From Lentisphaerae bacterium GWF2_44_16 (GTDB lineage: Bacteria > Verrucomicrobiota > Lentisphaeria > Victivallales > GWF2-45-14), in the NCBI GenBank assembly GCA_001803225.1, contig MHBF01000075.1, forward strand, positions 1 to 46,357: a stretch of DNA of 46,357 bases, in the 5' to 3' direction. The position numbers and the translations under genes are program-made. The first letter of the stretch is position 1. Every line of letters starts with the position of its first letter. Under the pieces are notes generated by a model. It made no database searches, was not told the DNA's origin, and saw only the letters and a program-made list of their open reading frames with translations. Positions 1 to 8,472 of the stretch are shown here, piece after piece.

Positions 1-1
1 A

Positions 2-427
2 TACTCCACTATAAATTATACTTCACTTGTACTGTGGTGCCTTCTTAACACTCTTGATGTGATTCCTGAAAAATTCCGCAAGGAACGGACTGTTTTCTGG
101 AATTTTGAAAGTGAAGCACTGACTGGAATTGAAAAGGCGACTTCCTTTTTATGCAGCTGCGTAAATAAAAACGGCGAGATGCTATGGGAAGAAAATGAAA
201 CCAGCACGGCGAAACACACTATTTGGACGTATATACTTACCTTTAATGTTCTGATGAGGGCCGGAGGAATAGAAAATACAAAGACCGCAAAAAAAATAAT
301 GGAATTCCTTCGCAGCAAAAAGACAGCATCAGGGCTTCTCCCTATGAAAGACAAAGGAGAGGAAATTACTGAATGCGCATATAAACAGGCGGATTTTCTG
401 CTTTTCATTCTGCCGTTCATAAAATAA
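2..427 (+). CDS. C-terminal part of a protein of unknown function (5' truncated by window edge)
   Basis: The frame is open from the first bases of the window, so the gene starts upstream; the GTG at 59 is only an internal codon. About 141 residues are visible, rich in helix-forming and aromatic residues, with no transmembrane segment. A stretch around ALTGIEKATSFL and NKNGEMLW, followed by a second helical unit, loosely recalls alpha/alpha-toroid proteins (terpene cyclase or polysaccharide lyase folds), but I do not recognise the family. It ends 12 bases before the GntR-type regulator on the same strand, so the two may be co-transcribed. Function not assigned. Confidence 0.6.
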   Translation, partial: YSTINYTSLVLWCLLNTLDVIPEKFRKERTVFWNFESEALTGIEKATSFLCSCVNKNGEMLWEENETSTAKHTIWTYILTFNVLMRAGGIENTKTAKKIMEFLRSKKTASGLLPMKDKGEEITECAYKQADFLLFILPFIK

Positions 428-439
428 GAGGAGACTGTT

Positions 440-1510
440 ATGGCAAAAGAAAACGACAATACAGATCCGGCATATAAAAAAATATATGAAGGCGTTATCG
501 AGGACATAAAAAACGGCAGCGCAGGAAAAATTTCTGTAAATAATGTCGCTGAGAAATACGGCGTAAACAGGAACACCGCCGATAAAGCGATAAACATGCT
601 CGAACAGAACGGCTGGGTCAGAAGAGTTAAAAGAAAAGGGACTTTTCCGGTAGAGCAGAATTCAGGAAAAATCTACTCTATAAATATCCTTTACGATCAC
701 GACTCGTTCCAGCATAATTTTCTGAACTCATATCCTTTTGTGCATGTCAAACTGATCGACAGCATTTTCAAGAGTGAATTAATGTCAAGGTGCAATCTGC
801 AAATGCTTTTCATGGATTCCACGGAAAGTGTTGACCGCAGAAGACAGAAGCTTCTTTCGCTCGGAGCAAAAAGCGGACTGGTAATACTTGATCCGCTCTA
901 CGGTTTCGATGACATTATGAAAATAATAAAGACAGAACATATTCCATACATCACCTTTACCGATCCTGTTCATGACATCAATACGGTATTTCACAAACAC
1001 TGGAACGGAACGTCCAAAGCCGTTGAGTACCTGATTAAAGCTTCCGGAAGAAAAAAAATAATGTTCCTGTCCAACGAAAGAAAACAGAAAATAATTAAAC
1101 CAAGATACGAGGCTTATCTCAACGCTCTGAAAGCGAATGATATTGATTTCAGTGAAGAATTCGCGTTTGACCTGGATGTGAATAATAATGAAAATGTTCA
1201 GGAATTGGTATCAATACTGAAGTCAAAAAAATTTGACGGCATATTCGCGTCAAGTTTTATCGTAGGAGAAAAAGTTTATCAGATATTGAAAATACTGGAC
1301 ATAAAAATACCGGAAGAAACAGCGCTGATAGTGTTCCACGACACTCCTTCTCTGAGCAATTCCAGCCCAACGGTAACAGCAGTGAAAGCGCCGCTCGAAC
1401 TCATCGGAAAAACCATGCTTGAGAAACTGGTTGAAATGATAGATTTCGGCTATCGCGATGACATAAGAATATTATATGAAGATGAATTAATAATCCGCAG
1501 CAGCACTTAG
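440..1510 (+). CDS. GntR-family transcriptional regulator with LacI-type ligand-binding domain
   Basis: 356 residues. The N-terminal ~70 residues are a winged helix of the GntR type: a helix-turn-helix around NNVAEKYGVNRNTADKAINM and a wing around RRVKRKGTF. Residues ~75-355 resemble the periplasmic-binding-like sensor of LacI/GalR regulators, with the characteristic segments LVILDPLYG, KFDGIFASS, and VFHDTPSLSNSSPTVTAV near the end. Such hybrids are typical one-component sensors of sugars or sugar acids. An AGGAG motif precedes ATG 440. It sits just upstream of three catabolic oxidoreductase genes on the same strand, so it probably controls them; that link is inference. The ligand is unknown. 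Confidence 0.85.
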   Translation: MAKENDNTDPAYKKIYEGVIEDIKNGSAGKISVNNVAEKYGVNRNTADKAINMLEQNGWVRRVKRKGTFPVEQNSGKIYSINILYDHDSFQHNFLNSYPFVHVKLIDSIFKSELMSRCNLQMLFMDSTESVDRRRQKLLSLGAKSGLVILDPLYGFDDIMKIIKTEHIPYITFTDPVHDINTVFHKHWNGTSKAVEYLIKASGRKKIMFLSNERKQKIIKPRYEAYLNALKANDIDFSEEFAFDLDVNNNENVQELVSILKSKKFDGIFASSFIVGEKVYQILKILDIKIPEETALIVFHDTPSLSNSSPTVTAVKAPLELIGKTMLEKLVEMIDFGYRDDIRILYEDELIIRSST

Positions 1511-1554
1511 TCTGCCGCGAATAAATATGAAAAAGAATGGAGAAGCTTAGTTTT

Positions 1555-2664
1555 ATGGATTCAAAAGTTTATTTTCAAGCAGACGCGCTGACAGAATTTT
1601 GCCGGGAAGTTTTTATCCGGCATGGAATGACGGCTGATGACGCCGGAATAACAGCGGATGTTCTGGTAACAGCAGATATGCGCGGGATACCATCTCACGG
1701 CATCGGGCGTTTGCAACGCTATGTCAATGGCCTGAAGACAGGGCAGATGAAAGCGAACGCGGAAACAGAAATCATAAGAGATACCCCTGTATCAACGGTA
1801 ATAAACGCTAACGGCACAATGGGACCGCCCGTCAGCGTGAAAGCAATGGAAAGCGTAATAGAGAAAGCCCGTAACAATGGCGCTTCTTTCGCTTGTGTCT
1901 ATGAATCCAATCATTTCGGGATAGCAGGATATTACGCGATGATGGCCCTGAAACATGACATGATAGGAATTGCCATGACAAATACAGCGGCACTCGGAGT
2001 CCCGACTTTTGGAAGGCAGGTTATGTTCGGCACCAATCCTCTGGCTTTCTGCGCACCGGCAGAGAAGGAAGGCGCCTTCGTCCTTGACATGTCAACAACC
2101 GTGGTCTCCCGCGGCAAGATAGAAGTTTACGACCGGGAAGGCAAAGCATTGCCGCATAACTGGGCCGTCGATAAAACCGGAAAGTCCGCGACAGACGCCG
2201 GAAAGATCCTTGATGACATGTTTCACCGTTACGGCGGCGGCATACTGCCGCTGGGAGGCTTGGGGGAAATGTTCGGAGGATACAAGGGATACGGTCTTGC
2301 GGTAATGGTGGATATCCTCTGTTCTGTATTATGCGGAGCTCCATTCGGCTCGCAAATCAGCGACACAGCCACATCTTCGGCGAGGGTCAGCCACTTTTTC
2401 GGCGCAATCAAAATTGATAATTTCAGGAATGCCGGGGAATTCCGAGGGGATATGGATAAGATGCTCAGTCAACTCAGAAACACACCTGCCGCCGAGGGCG
2501 AAGAGCAAGTATATTTCGCGGGGCAGAAAGAAATGGAGCATGAGAAAAGCGCAAGAAAGAACGGGATACCTTTATCTCCGTCCACTATTAATAATCTCGG
2601 AAAAATAGCCGGAGAGTTGCAGATAGAATTCCCGGCGTCCGTAAACAAAAACAAAGGTGAGTAA
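1555..2664 (+). CDS. LDH2 family malate/L-lactate/ureidoglycolate-type dehydrogenase
   Basis: A cytoplasmic NAD(P)-dependent oxidoreductase of the LDH2 (YlbC/malate-ureidoglycolate dehydrogenase) family, about 369 residues, which is normal length. Visible family blocks are DMRGIPSHGIGRL (substrate-binding His and Arg region), SNHFGIAGYYAM, TNTAALGVPTFG, FGTNPLAFCAP, FVLDMSTTVVSRGKIE and GGYKGYGLAVMVDIL. I chose ATG 1555 because GGAGAAG lies 9 bases upstream. An in-frame ATG at 1537 would add six residues and has only a weak purine tract before it. It is directly followed by an SDR gene with no gap, suggesting joint use in sugar-acid or hydroxyacid catabolism. The exact substrate cannot be read from sequence. 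Confidence 0.88.
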   Translation: MDSKVYFQADALTEFCREVFIRHGMTADDAGITADVLVTADMRGIPSHGIGRLQRYVNGLKTGQMKANAETEIIRDTPVSTVINANGTMGPPVSVKAMESVIEKARNNGASFACVYESNHFGIAGYYAMMALKHDMIGIAMTNTAALGVPTFGRQVMFGTNPLAFCAPAEKEGAFVLDMSTTVVSRGKIEVYDREGKALPHNWAVDKTGKSATDAGKILDDMFHRYGGGILPLGGLGEMFGGYKGYGLAVMVDILCSVLCGAPFGSQISDTATSSARVSHFFGAIKIDNFRNAGEFRGDMDKMLSQLRNTPAAEGEEQVYFAGQKEMEHEKSARKNGIPLSPSTINNLGKIAGELQIEFPASVNKNKGE

Positions 2665-3474
2665 ATGACATATCTTGAAAATCAATTCGGTCTCAAAGAC
2701 AAATTGGCGGTAATAACCGGCGGCGGCGGGGCCCTTTGCGGCGCAATCGCCGGAGGATTTCTGAAGGCCGGAGCAAAAATCGTTCTATGGGGACATAAAA
2801 TGTCAACGCTTGAAGAGAAGAAAAACGAGCTTATTAAGGATGGAGCAAAATCAGAATATATAGAATTATATGAAGTAAATCTTCTTGAAGAGGCACAAAT
2901 AAATTCTGCATTGGAAGCTACAACAGCATCCATGGGCCACGTGGAAATTCTTCTCAACGGAGTCGGGGGCAGCAGCGTAAGAACCGCGCTGACTGAAACT
3001 GACAGCGCCGACTTTGAACGCATCATAAATTTAAATCTGATGGCAGGATGTTTTCTGCCGACTAAATGTTTTGCCTCCTACTGGATAAAAAATAATATCA
3101 GGGGAACTGTCTTAAATATCGCATCAATGGCATCTTTCAATCCCCTTTCCGGGGCGTGGGGATATTCCGCGGCAAAAGCCGCTGTAATGAACCAGACCGT
3201 GGCACACGCGAGGGAACTGGCTGACTTCGGCATCCGGGTAAACGCCATAGCGCCGGGCTTTTTTCTGGGCAAGCAGAATCGCAAACTGCTTCAAAACGAA
3301 GACGGCACACCTACAACACGAGGGCAGAATGTGCTGGCGCATACCCCCGCGCGGCGTTTCGGAAATCCCGAAGAACTATGCGCGGCGGCTATTTTTCTCT
3401 GTTCGCCGGGGGCCAGTTTCATAAACGGGGTAACACTGCCTGTCGACGGGGGATACCTCTGTCATAACATCTAA
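2665..3474 (+). CDS. SDR family oxidoreductase (D-mannonate/fructuronate reductase-like)
   Basis: 269 residues, a classical short-chain dehydrogenase with a Rossmann fold. The cofactor-binding motif TGGGGALCG is near residue 19, NGVGG replaces the usual NNAG, catalytic Ser lies in NIASMAS, and YSAAK carries the catalytic Tyr and Lys. The C-terminal block ends with FINGVTLPVDGGYLCHNI. The length and the small NGVGG variant match SDRs annotated as D-mannonate oxidoreductase, but this substrate is only a suggestion. ATG 2665 begins immediately after the TAA of the LDH2-family gene, so translation is probably coupled. Confidence 0.85.
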   Translation: MTYLENQFGLKDKLAVITGGGGALCGAIAGGFLKAGAKIVLWGHKMSTLEEKKNELIKDGAKSEYIELYEVNLLEEAQINSALEATTASMGHVEILLNGVGGSSVRTALTETDSADFERIINLNLMAGCFLPTKCFASYWIKNNIRGTVLNIASMASFNPLSGAWGYSAAKAAVMNQTVAHARELADFGIRVNAIAPGFFLGKQNRKLLQNEDGTPTTRGQNVLAHTPARRFGNPEELCAAAIFLCSPGASFINGVTLPVDGGYLCHNI

Positions 3475-3500
3475 AGCAGGTAGAGTACCTGCACTCCGTG

Positions 3501-3548
3501 AAAAAACTTTGTTTTTTCCGTACTGCCGCTCAGCTTCGCTTGCGGCAG
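3501..3548 (+). repeat. Two adjacent inverted repeats in the SDR to Gfo/Idh/MocA gap
   Basis: AAAAAAC (3501-3507) pairs with GTTTTTT (3511-3517) around a 3-base loop, and CTGCCGC (3523-3529) pairs with GCGGCAG (3542-3548) around a 12-base loop. Neither hairpin is followed by a T-run on the plus strand, so they are not classic terminators for the SDR gene. They may act as an mRNA processing or stability element inside the operon, or be a dispersed repeat unit; no second copy was seen in this window. Confidence 0.4.
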
Positions 3549-3590
3549 AAAAGAGAGAAAAAAATAACAATTTTCTATAAGGTCAAATTA

Positions 3591-4634
3591 ATGAAAAAAA
3601 TCATCAGATACGGAATTGTCGGAACGGGAATAATAGCGGAAGCACACGCAAACGCCTTGCGCTCGGCAGTGAATTCGAAACTGGTCGCGGTCTATGACAA
3701 AGATCCGGAACGCGCCGGGAAGTTCGCCCAAAGGCATGGAGGCAAAGTTTACAATAACTACAAAGAGTTCCTTTCTGATAACGAAATCGACGCTGTCTCA
3801 ATAGCCGTTCCTTCCGGCCTGCATATGGAAACAGCAATACCTGCGGCTGAGGCCGGAAAACATATTCTCTGTGAAAAGCCTCTTGACGTATCTCTGGTAA
3901 AAGCACAGGCTATAATAGATGCATGCAGAAAAAATAATGTTCAGCTTTCCGTGGTCTTTCAATTACGCTTCGGCGAGAGTGTGCAGAAAATAAAAAAAGC
4001 GTTGGATTTAAAATTATTCGGCCGCATCGTTCTAGTTTCAATGCAGCTGAAATGGTTCAGAACACAGGAGTATTATGACACCGCGAGCTGGCGCGGCACA
4101 TGGGAACTTGGCGGGGGCGGAGTCTTGATGACCCAGGCCATCCATGACCTTGACCTGATGCTCTATCTCAATGGATTTCCATCCGAAGTCACAGCGTACG
4201 CATCGACAATGACACATACCGGAATTGAGGTTGAAGACAATGCCGCGGCTGTTATTCGCTGGCCGGATGGAGCTTTAGGAGTTATTGAAGCAAGTACATC
4301 ATGCGCGCCGGGCTTTCCGCGCCGCCTGGAAATTTCTGGAGAAAAAGGCTCCGTGATTATGGAAGACGGCAAAATTACGCGATGGAAACTGGCCGCTATA
4401 TCTGAAAATAATACCGCGGAAACAGCTAAAAACGAGAGTCTTTCCGGCGGCTCAAGCAATCCTTCCGCAATCAGCGCCGGCGGGCACCAACAACAATTTG
4501 AAGATCTCTCCGAAGCCATACTGACCGGGAAAAAATTGTTTTTGTCCGGGGAAGATGGCCTGCCTTCTCTCCGTTTTCTCCACGGCATTTATGAATCAGC
4601 AAAAAGAGGCATCCCTGTAAAATTCACCGGTTGA
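3591..4634 (+). CDS. Gfo/Idh/MocA family oxidoreductase
   Basis: About 347 residues. The N-terminal Rossmann domain shows YGIVGTGIIAEAHANAL and VAVYDKDPERA, followed by the family marker EKPLDVS (dinucleotide/substrate lysine). A C-terminal alpha/beta domain follows, with SMQLKWFRTQEYYD and the motif GGGGVLMTQAIHDLDLMLYL, where the HDLD block holds the usual catalytic His/Asp region. Members oxidise sugars, inositols or sugar acids with NAD(P). ATG 3591 is the natural start because it begins the Rossmann strand. The open frame extends to GTG 3498, but that extension covers the inverted-repeat gap and has no family match. It likely closes the catabolic operon begun by the LDH2 and SDR genes. 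Confidence 0.88.
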   Translation: MKKIIRYGIVGTGIIAEAHANALRSAVNSKLVAVYDKDPERAGKFAQRHGGKVYNNYKEFLSDNEIDAVSIAVPSGLHMETAIPAAEAGKHILCEKPLDVSLVKAQAIIDACRKNNVQLSVVFQLRFGESVQKIKKALDLKLFGRIVLVSMQLKWFRTQEYYDTASWRGTWELGGGGVLMTQAIHDLDLMLYLNGFPSEVTAYASTMTHTGIEVEDNAAAVIRWPDGALGVIEASTSCAPGFPRRLEISGEKGSVIMEDGKITRWKLAAISENNTAETAKNESLSGGSSNPSAISAGGHQQQFEDLSEAILTGKKLFLSGEDGLPSLRFLHGIYESAKRGIPVKFTG

Positions 4635-4658
4635 CCTTTGGATGACACGCGGTATCTT
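4631..4658 (+). promoter_or_regulatory. Candidate sigma-70 promoter for mtnP
   Basis: TTGACC (4631-4636) and TATCTT (4653-4658) are separated by 16 bases, a moderate match to the -35/-10 consensus. It lies at the stop codon of the preceding oxidoreductase and 31 bases before the mtnP start, consistent with a short leader. Seen in sequence; activity is inferred. Confidence 0.35.
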
Positions 4659-4688
4659 ATCCGCTTATAAAAATCAGGAGATGAAATA

Positions 4689-5573
4689 ATGAAACTCGGA
4701 TTTATAGGCGGAAGCGGTTTATATCAGATCGACGGAATTGAAAAAATTAAAAAGGCCATAGTCAAAACTCCATTCGGAGAGCCTTCAGATGAATTCATCA
4801 CAGGCAAACTCTCCGGCACGGATGTGGTTTTCCTCCCGCGCCACGGCAAAGGCCATACAATACTGCCGGGCGAATTAAATCATAAGGCCAATATTTTCGC
4901 GATGAAAAAACTCGGCGTTACTCATATTTTCAGCATTTCGGCAGTCGGCAGTCTTAAAGAAAAACTCGTTCCCCGCGACGTTGTCATAGTGGACCAGTAT
5001 TTTGACAGGACGAAAAAATCCTTTGAACATACCTTTTTCGGAAACGGGCTTGTCGGGCATATCGCGTTCGGCCAACCCGTATGCCCGGAAGCGGCAAAAA
5101 CAGCTTATGAAGCCGCAAAAGTGTCAATAAAGGAAAGCCCGGAAGCAAAAAGATCCAAGGTCCATAACGGCGGGACTTATATCAATATGGAAGGCCCGGC
5201 ATTTTCAACGAAAGCCGAATCAAACTCCTACAGGTCCCTTGGTTTCGATGTGATAGGCATGACAAATCTGGGTGAGGCAAAACTGGCGCGGGAAGCGGAA
5301 ATATGCTATTGCACAATCGCGATGGTTACGGATTTCGACTGCTGGCATCCCGATCATGATCACGTAACAGTCGAAATGATTGTAGGCAATCTCATCGCCA
5401 ATTCCGGCCTGGCTAAAAAAATCATAAAGAAAATAGCGTCAATGTCAGATATGCTTCAGAGAAAATGCCAATGTCCCGATGCCCTGAAATGCGCCATCAT
5501 CACAAATAAGAACTTCATTCCTTCAAAACTCAAGAGGGATTTGAAACCCATCATAGGCAAATATATCATCTGA
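4689..5573 (+). CDS. mtnP: S-methyl-5'-thioadenosine phosphorylase
   Basis: 294 residues, a family-2 purine nucleoside phosphorylase. It cleaves methylthioadenosine with phosphate to adenine and methylthioribose-1-phosphate in the methionine salvage pathway. Visible motifs are IGGSGLY at the N-terminus, PRHGKGH (phosphate and His region), ELNHKANIFAMKKLGV, NGGTYINMEGPAFSTKAES (methionine-binding loop) and TDFDCWHPDHDHVTVE near the active site. AGGAG lies 7 bases before ATG 4689. The 3' end overlaps the convergent glycosyltransferase gene by 8 bases. No other methionine-salvage genes are nearby. Confidence 0.95.
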   Translation: MKLGFIGGSGLYQIDGIEKIKKAIVKTPFGEPSDEFITGKLSGTDVVFLPRHGKGHTILPGELNHKANIFAMKKLGVTHIFSISAVGSLKEKLVPRDVVIVDQYFDRTKKSFEHTFFGNGLVGHIAFGQPVCPEAAKTAYEAAKVSIKESPEAKRSKVHNGGTYINMEGPAFSTKAESNSYRSLGFDVIGMTNLGEAKLAREAEICYCTIAMVTDFDCWHPDHDHVTVEMIVGNLIANSGLAKKIIKKIASMSDMLQRKCQCPDALKCAIITNKNFIPSKLKRDLKPIIGKYII

Positions 5574-7557
5574 AATCGCCAGGTTTTATCAAGTGTCTGA
5601 AACTGGACGCCCGATATATCAGTATCGAATAACCGATATTGTCATCGGGCCCCGTATTCCTTAATATACTGCAAAGCTTGGCAAAACGGAGAATTTCGTA
5701 AAGCCTGCCCTGCGCCGCCCAATAGGGAGCTCCTTTTTCATTTATGATACGCTTGAAAGCCTCAGGATTTTCTCTTGCCTTCAGCAATACTTTCATTTCA
5801 GAAGAAATCTCTTTCAACGCGGCTTCATGCTTTTCGCTCCAGAGAGCAAGTCCCGGATAGGGGGGCTGCATTTGAAGCATGGTAGCACTTATGCAGAATA
5901 TGCCGTTCTCAAAATCATAATCGAAGATTTCAGTCTGCGGCTGCTCAAGAAAACAGGGAAGCTTTTTCACTCCGAGTTTAAAGCTGTCAATATCAGCCAC
6001 GCCGAAATAGGAAAGATAAACATTCGCTTCCGGTTTCAAATGATTTTTTGAAAGCCATTCCTTTAAACCATAGAGCCCCTGCCCCCAGTCAAGGGAACTA
6101 TCCACAAGATGCCTGTATGCCTGACGCGGACCGCCGGCAATCTGATTGAAATACGCGATATAATGAGGCCATATATTCAGATTTTCGGCAATATACCATA
6201 TTATGAGAATAACAACAAAAATCTTGAGTTTTTTGCAGGAAGTTTTGAACAGGAAAGCGGCAGAACCGCATATAATAAAAATCGGCGGATAGAGCGGCAG
6301 AATATGACGATGCCCTATATTCAGCTTACTGCTCACCGCGAAAGAGGCATAAACTATAATAAAGAGCAGAAAAGGAATTATATTATAAAAATAATCGGGA
6401 AGCGGCCGCCGCCGTTTCAGTAATTTAAGAAGCAGCAAAGAAAAAACACCCGCAGATAAAATCAGAAAGGGTATCGGATTTTTCACCAGCGCGCAATAGG
6501 GGAAAAAATACCTGAAACCGCGTTCGCTGTATTTTCCGTTAATAAAGCCGACACTGGTTTCCGAACGATCGCATACATGAAGAAAACCGAAGAGATACGC
6601 TTCCGGCAATATCTTAGTGTCCCTGGCAAAAGCGACAAGCCCGCTTATAATACCGCTGTTAGTTTTCTGAACAAGTTCCCAGTTTTTATCTATCGACGCC
6701 CTGCCCTGCGCCTCGTTACTGAGCATCGAAAACCTGAACCCATATGCAGCCCAAAGCAAAACATAAACTCCCAGCGCCATCGCCAGCGACGAAAGTGCCA
6801 GAACACGGAATTGCACGTAAGATTTAGAAATACTATGACTGAACTTGAAGAAAACAAGCGGCAATTCCCGTCTAAAAAACAGGCGCACAGCAAACATAAT
6901 TATAAAAAGAGGAACTATCAGTACTCCCGACATTTTCGATGTCAGGAGGATAAAAACCGAGATTGTTGAAAATAAAATATTCCTGATACTGACTTTGTTA
7001 AGAAACTCCCATAAAGCCCAGAGTGAAATTGTAAAACCGAAGGCCACCGCCAGATCTGATGTAACAAGACGCGCGTCTGCCAGCACTGGAGGAGAAAAAG
7101 CATAGAGCAGCAACGATATGCATCCTCCCGCTCTGCCAAATATCCGTTTCGAACAGAAGAAAACAGCCAATCCCAGAAGCACACTCATTATCAACATCAT
7201 TGTCCGAGCCTCTTTAAACATCCTCTCAAAAGGATTTCCGCTCTTATAAAGGAAACTAAAGGCCGTTTTGAACTGGTGATTATCGGCGCTGAACACTCCC
7301 ATATCAGCAATTTTTATATTTTTATCAAATATCAGCGGAAAGGCAGCCCAGCGTTGAGAAAAATTTCCGTTTTCCGGATTTATGCGGTAGTCATTAAAAT
7401 TCCAGTAAGAATATCCGCCAGTCAGATGAAGCGGTTCGTCAAAGGTCGGGGATTCGCGGATAAAACTCGTAAACCCGAGCAGAAAATGAAATATCAGAAT
7501 AGTCAAGACCATCCATACATCATATTTTGCCTTGAAAAATTTATTTAAAAGAAACAT
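5566..7557 (-). CDS. Glycosyltransferase family 39-like (GT-C) integral membrane protein
   Basis: 663 residues with about ten hydrophobic transmembrane segments. The first loop carries RESPTFDEPLHLTGG, the acidic first-loop motif expected in GT-C enzymes that use polyprenyl-phosphate sugars (PMT/ArnT-like). Around residue 490 is DSSLDWGQGLYGLKEWL, a block common in family-39 membrane glycosyltransferases of uncharacterised specificity. It probably transfers a sugar to lipid, glycan or protein on the outer face of the inner membrane. It converges with mtnP, overlapping it by 8 bases, and is transcribed away from the RRM gene. Acceptor and donor are unknown. Confidence 0.75.
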   Translation of the reverse strand: MFLLNKFFKAKYDVWMVLTILIFHFLLGFTSFIRESPTFDEPLHLTGGYSYWNFNDYRINPENGNFSQRWAAFPLIFDKNIKIADMGVFSADNHQFKTAFSFLYKSGNPFERMFKEARTMMLIMSVLLGLAVFFCSKRIFGRAGGCISLLLYAFSPPVLADARLVTSDLAVAFGFTISLWALWEFLNKVSIRNILFSTISVFILLTSKMSGVLIVPLFIIMFAVRLFFRRELPLVFFKFSHSISKSYVQFRVLALSSLAMALGVYVLLWAAYGFRFSMLSNEAQGRASIDKNWELVQKTNSGIISGLVAFARDTKILPEAYLFGFLHVCDRSETSVGFINGKYSERGFRYFFPYCALVKNPIPFLILSAGVFSLLLLKLLKRRRPLPDYFYNIIPFLLFIIVYASFAVSSKLNIGHRHILPLYPPIFIICGSAAFLFKTSCKKLKIFVVILIIWYIAENLNIWPHYIAYFNQIAGGPRQAYRHLVDSSLDWGQGLYGLKEWLSKNHLKPEANVYLSYFGVADIDSFKLGVKKLPCFLEQPQTEIFDYDFENGIFCISATMLQMQPPYPGLALWSEKHEAALKEISSEMKVLLKARENPEAFKRIINEKGAPYWAAQGRLYEILRFAKLCSILRNTGPDDNIGYSILIYRASSFRHLIKPGDFR

Positions 7558-7671
7558 AAACCTTATATAATCCGTTTTAGCTATTCAGAGCTGAAAATTA
7601 GCCGATTATCAGGTAAATAGCAAATTTTTCATATTTTTTCTGTTTTTTTTTGAATATTAACTTGTTTCCTC

Positions 7672-7699
7672 TTGATTATACTTATTTTCATGTCATATT
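7672..7699 (+). promoter_or_regulatory. Weak candidate promoter for the RRM gene
   Basis: TTGATT (7672-7677) and CATATT (7694-7699) with a 16-base spacer are a modest sigma-70 match. If used, the mRNA would carry a leader of ~135 bases containing the two hairpins annotated next. Low confidence. Confidence 0.25.
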
Positions 7700-7742
7700 C
7701 TTACTCATAAGATTGGCGCTTTACATCGCCGGTCCGAAGTTT

Positions 7743-7826
7743 ATGGCATCTGATGTATGATGCCATCGAAATATGTTGCAACGCCATGGACAGATTTTCG
7801 ATATTAAAAAAAGAGTACCCATGGCG
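7743..7826 (+). promoter_or_regulatory. Structured 5' leader of the RRM gene (two perfect inverted repeats)
   Basis: ATGGCATC (7743-7750) pairs with GATGCCAT (7759-7766) around an 8-base loop. CGCCATGG (7782-7789) pairs with CCATGGCG (7819-7826) around a 29-base loop ending just before the AGGA ribosome-binding site (7829-7832). Each stem also contains an ATGGC or GCCAT core, so alternative pairings between the two hairpins are possible. Leaders of cold-shock RNA-binding proteins often fold in temperature-dependent ways; that role here is inference. Confidence 0.5.
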
Positions 7827-7840
7827 ATAGGAAAAAAAGC

Positions 7841-8194
7841 ATGAATATCTATGTCGGCAATCTTGCCTACCAGACCACAGAAGACGAACTCAAAGCAGCA
7901 TTCCAGGCTTACGGGGATGTAGAATCAGCAAGGGTGATCATGGACAGGGAAACCGGTCGTCCAAAAGGTTTTGCCTTTGTTGAAATGCCCAACCGTGAAC
8001 AAGCTATGGCTGCTATTGAAGCACTCAATGGCAAGGACCTCGGCGGCAGAAACATTGCAGTAAACGAAGCACGTCCTAAACCTCAGCGTGAAGGCGGCGG
8101 CGGCGGAAGAGGCTTCGGCGGCGGCGGCGATCGTCGCGGCGGCAACGGCGGCGGCGGACGTCGTGAATTCGGCGGCGGCGGCAAACGCTTCTAA
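7841..8194 (+). CDS. Glycine-rich RNA-binding protein with one RRM domain
   Basis: 117 residues. Residues 1-80 form a complete RNA recognition motif: RNP2 is IYVGNL and RNP1 is KGFAFVEM, with the usual linker NREQAMAAIEALNGKDLGGR. The tail from ~85 is Gly/Arg-rich (runs of GGGGG with RRGG and RREFGG), ending in KRF. This is the layout of cyanobacterial and PVC cold-inducible Rbp proteins, which bind single-stranded RNA and may act as RNA chaperones. AGGA lies 8 bases before ATG 7841. The gene stands alone between a folded leader and a strong terminator. Only the general RNA-binding role is supported. Confidence 0.93.
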   Translation: MNIYVGNLAYQTTEDELKAAFQAYGDVESARVIMDRETGRPKGFAFVEMPNREQAMAAIEALNGKDLGGRNIAVNEARPKPQREGGGGGRGFGGGGDRRGGNGGGGRREFGGGGKRF

Positions 8195-8214
8195 TTTTAT
8201 TTTAGAGTATGCCA

Positions 8215-8251
8215 CGCGGGAAATCGTTTTTCGGTTTCCCGCGTTTTTTTT
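8215..8251 (+). terminator. Rho-independent terminator of the RRM gene
   Basis: CGCGGGAAA (8215-8223) pairs perfectly with TTTCCCGCG (8235-8243), followed by eight T's (8244-8251). It begins 20 bases after the RRM stop codon. Confidence 0.92.
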
Positions 8252-8421
8252 GCACTAATTACTCAAAGGAAAGAGGCATTACATCATAGATATGTAATAC
8301 CCGGCTTGGGTGCCTCCTCAATAATTTTCATTGATAAACTTCATGGCATAATGCGGCGTTAATAATAGGACTTCATCAAAACCGCCGATATCAGGAAAAT
8401 CTTCCAATGATACTCTCGAAT

Positions 8422-8472
8422 AAAAAAACCATCTCAAGGTTTTGCTTTCGCAAAATCGCTCAATGATGGTTT
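8422..8472 (-). terminator. Intrinsic terminator overlapping the 3' end of the STT3-like gene
   Basis: Read on the minus strand, AAACCATC (8472-8465) pairs with GATGGTTT (8433-8426), and a smaller internal stem forms around GATTTTGC/GCAAAACC. A run of T's follows (complement of A's at 8422-8428). The 5' arm lies within the last codons of the gene and the stop codon is inside the loop region. Confidence 0.75.

Noticed and set aside
16-597. Minus-strand open frame of 193 codons at the left edge
   Set aside because: It spans two plus-strand genes including the GntR winged helix, and looks hydrophobic only because it is antisense to Lys/Glu-rich codons.
3498-3590. N-terminal extension of the Gfo/Idh/MocA gene from GTG 3498
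   Set aside because: The extension lies on the inverted repeats, has no ribosome site and no match before the Rossmann strand.
8090-8190. GGC-rich repetitive tail of the RRM gene as a possible tandem-repeat artefact
   Set aside because: It encodes the normal Gly/Arg-rich tail of this protein family.
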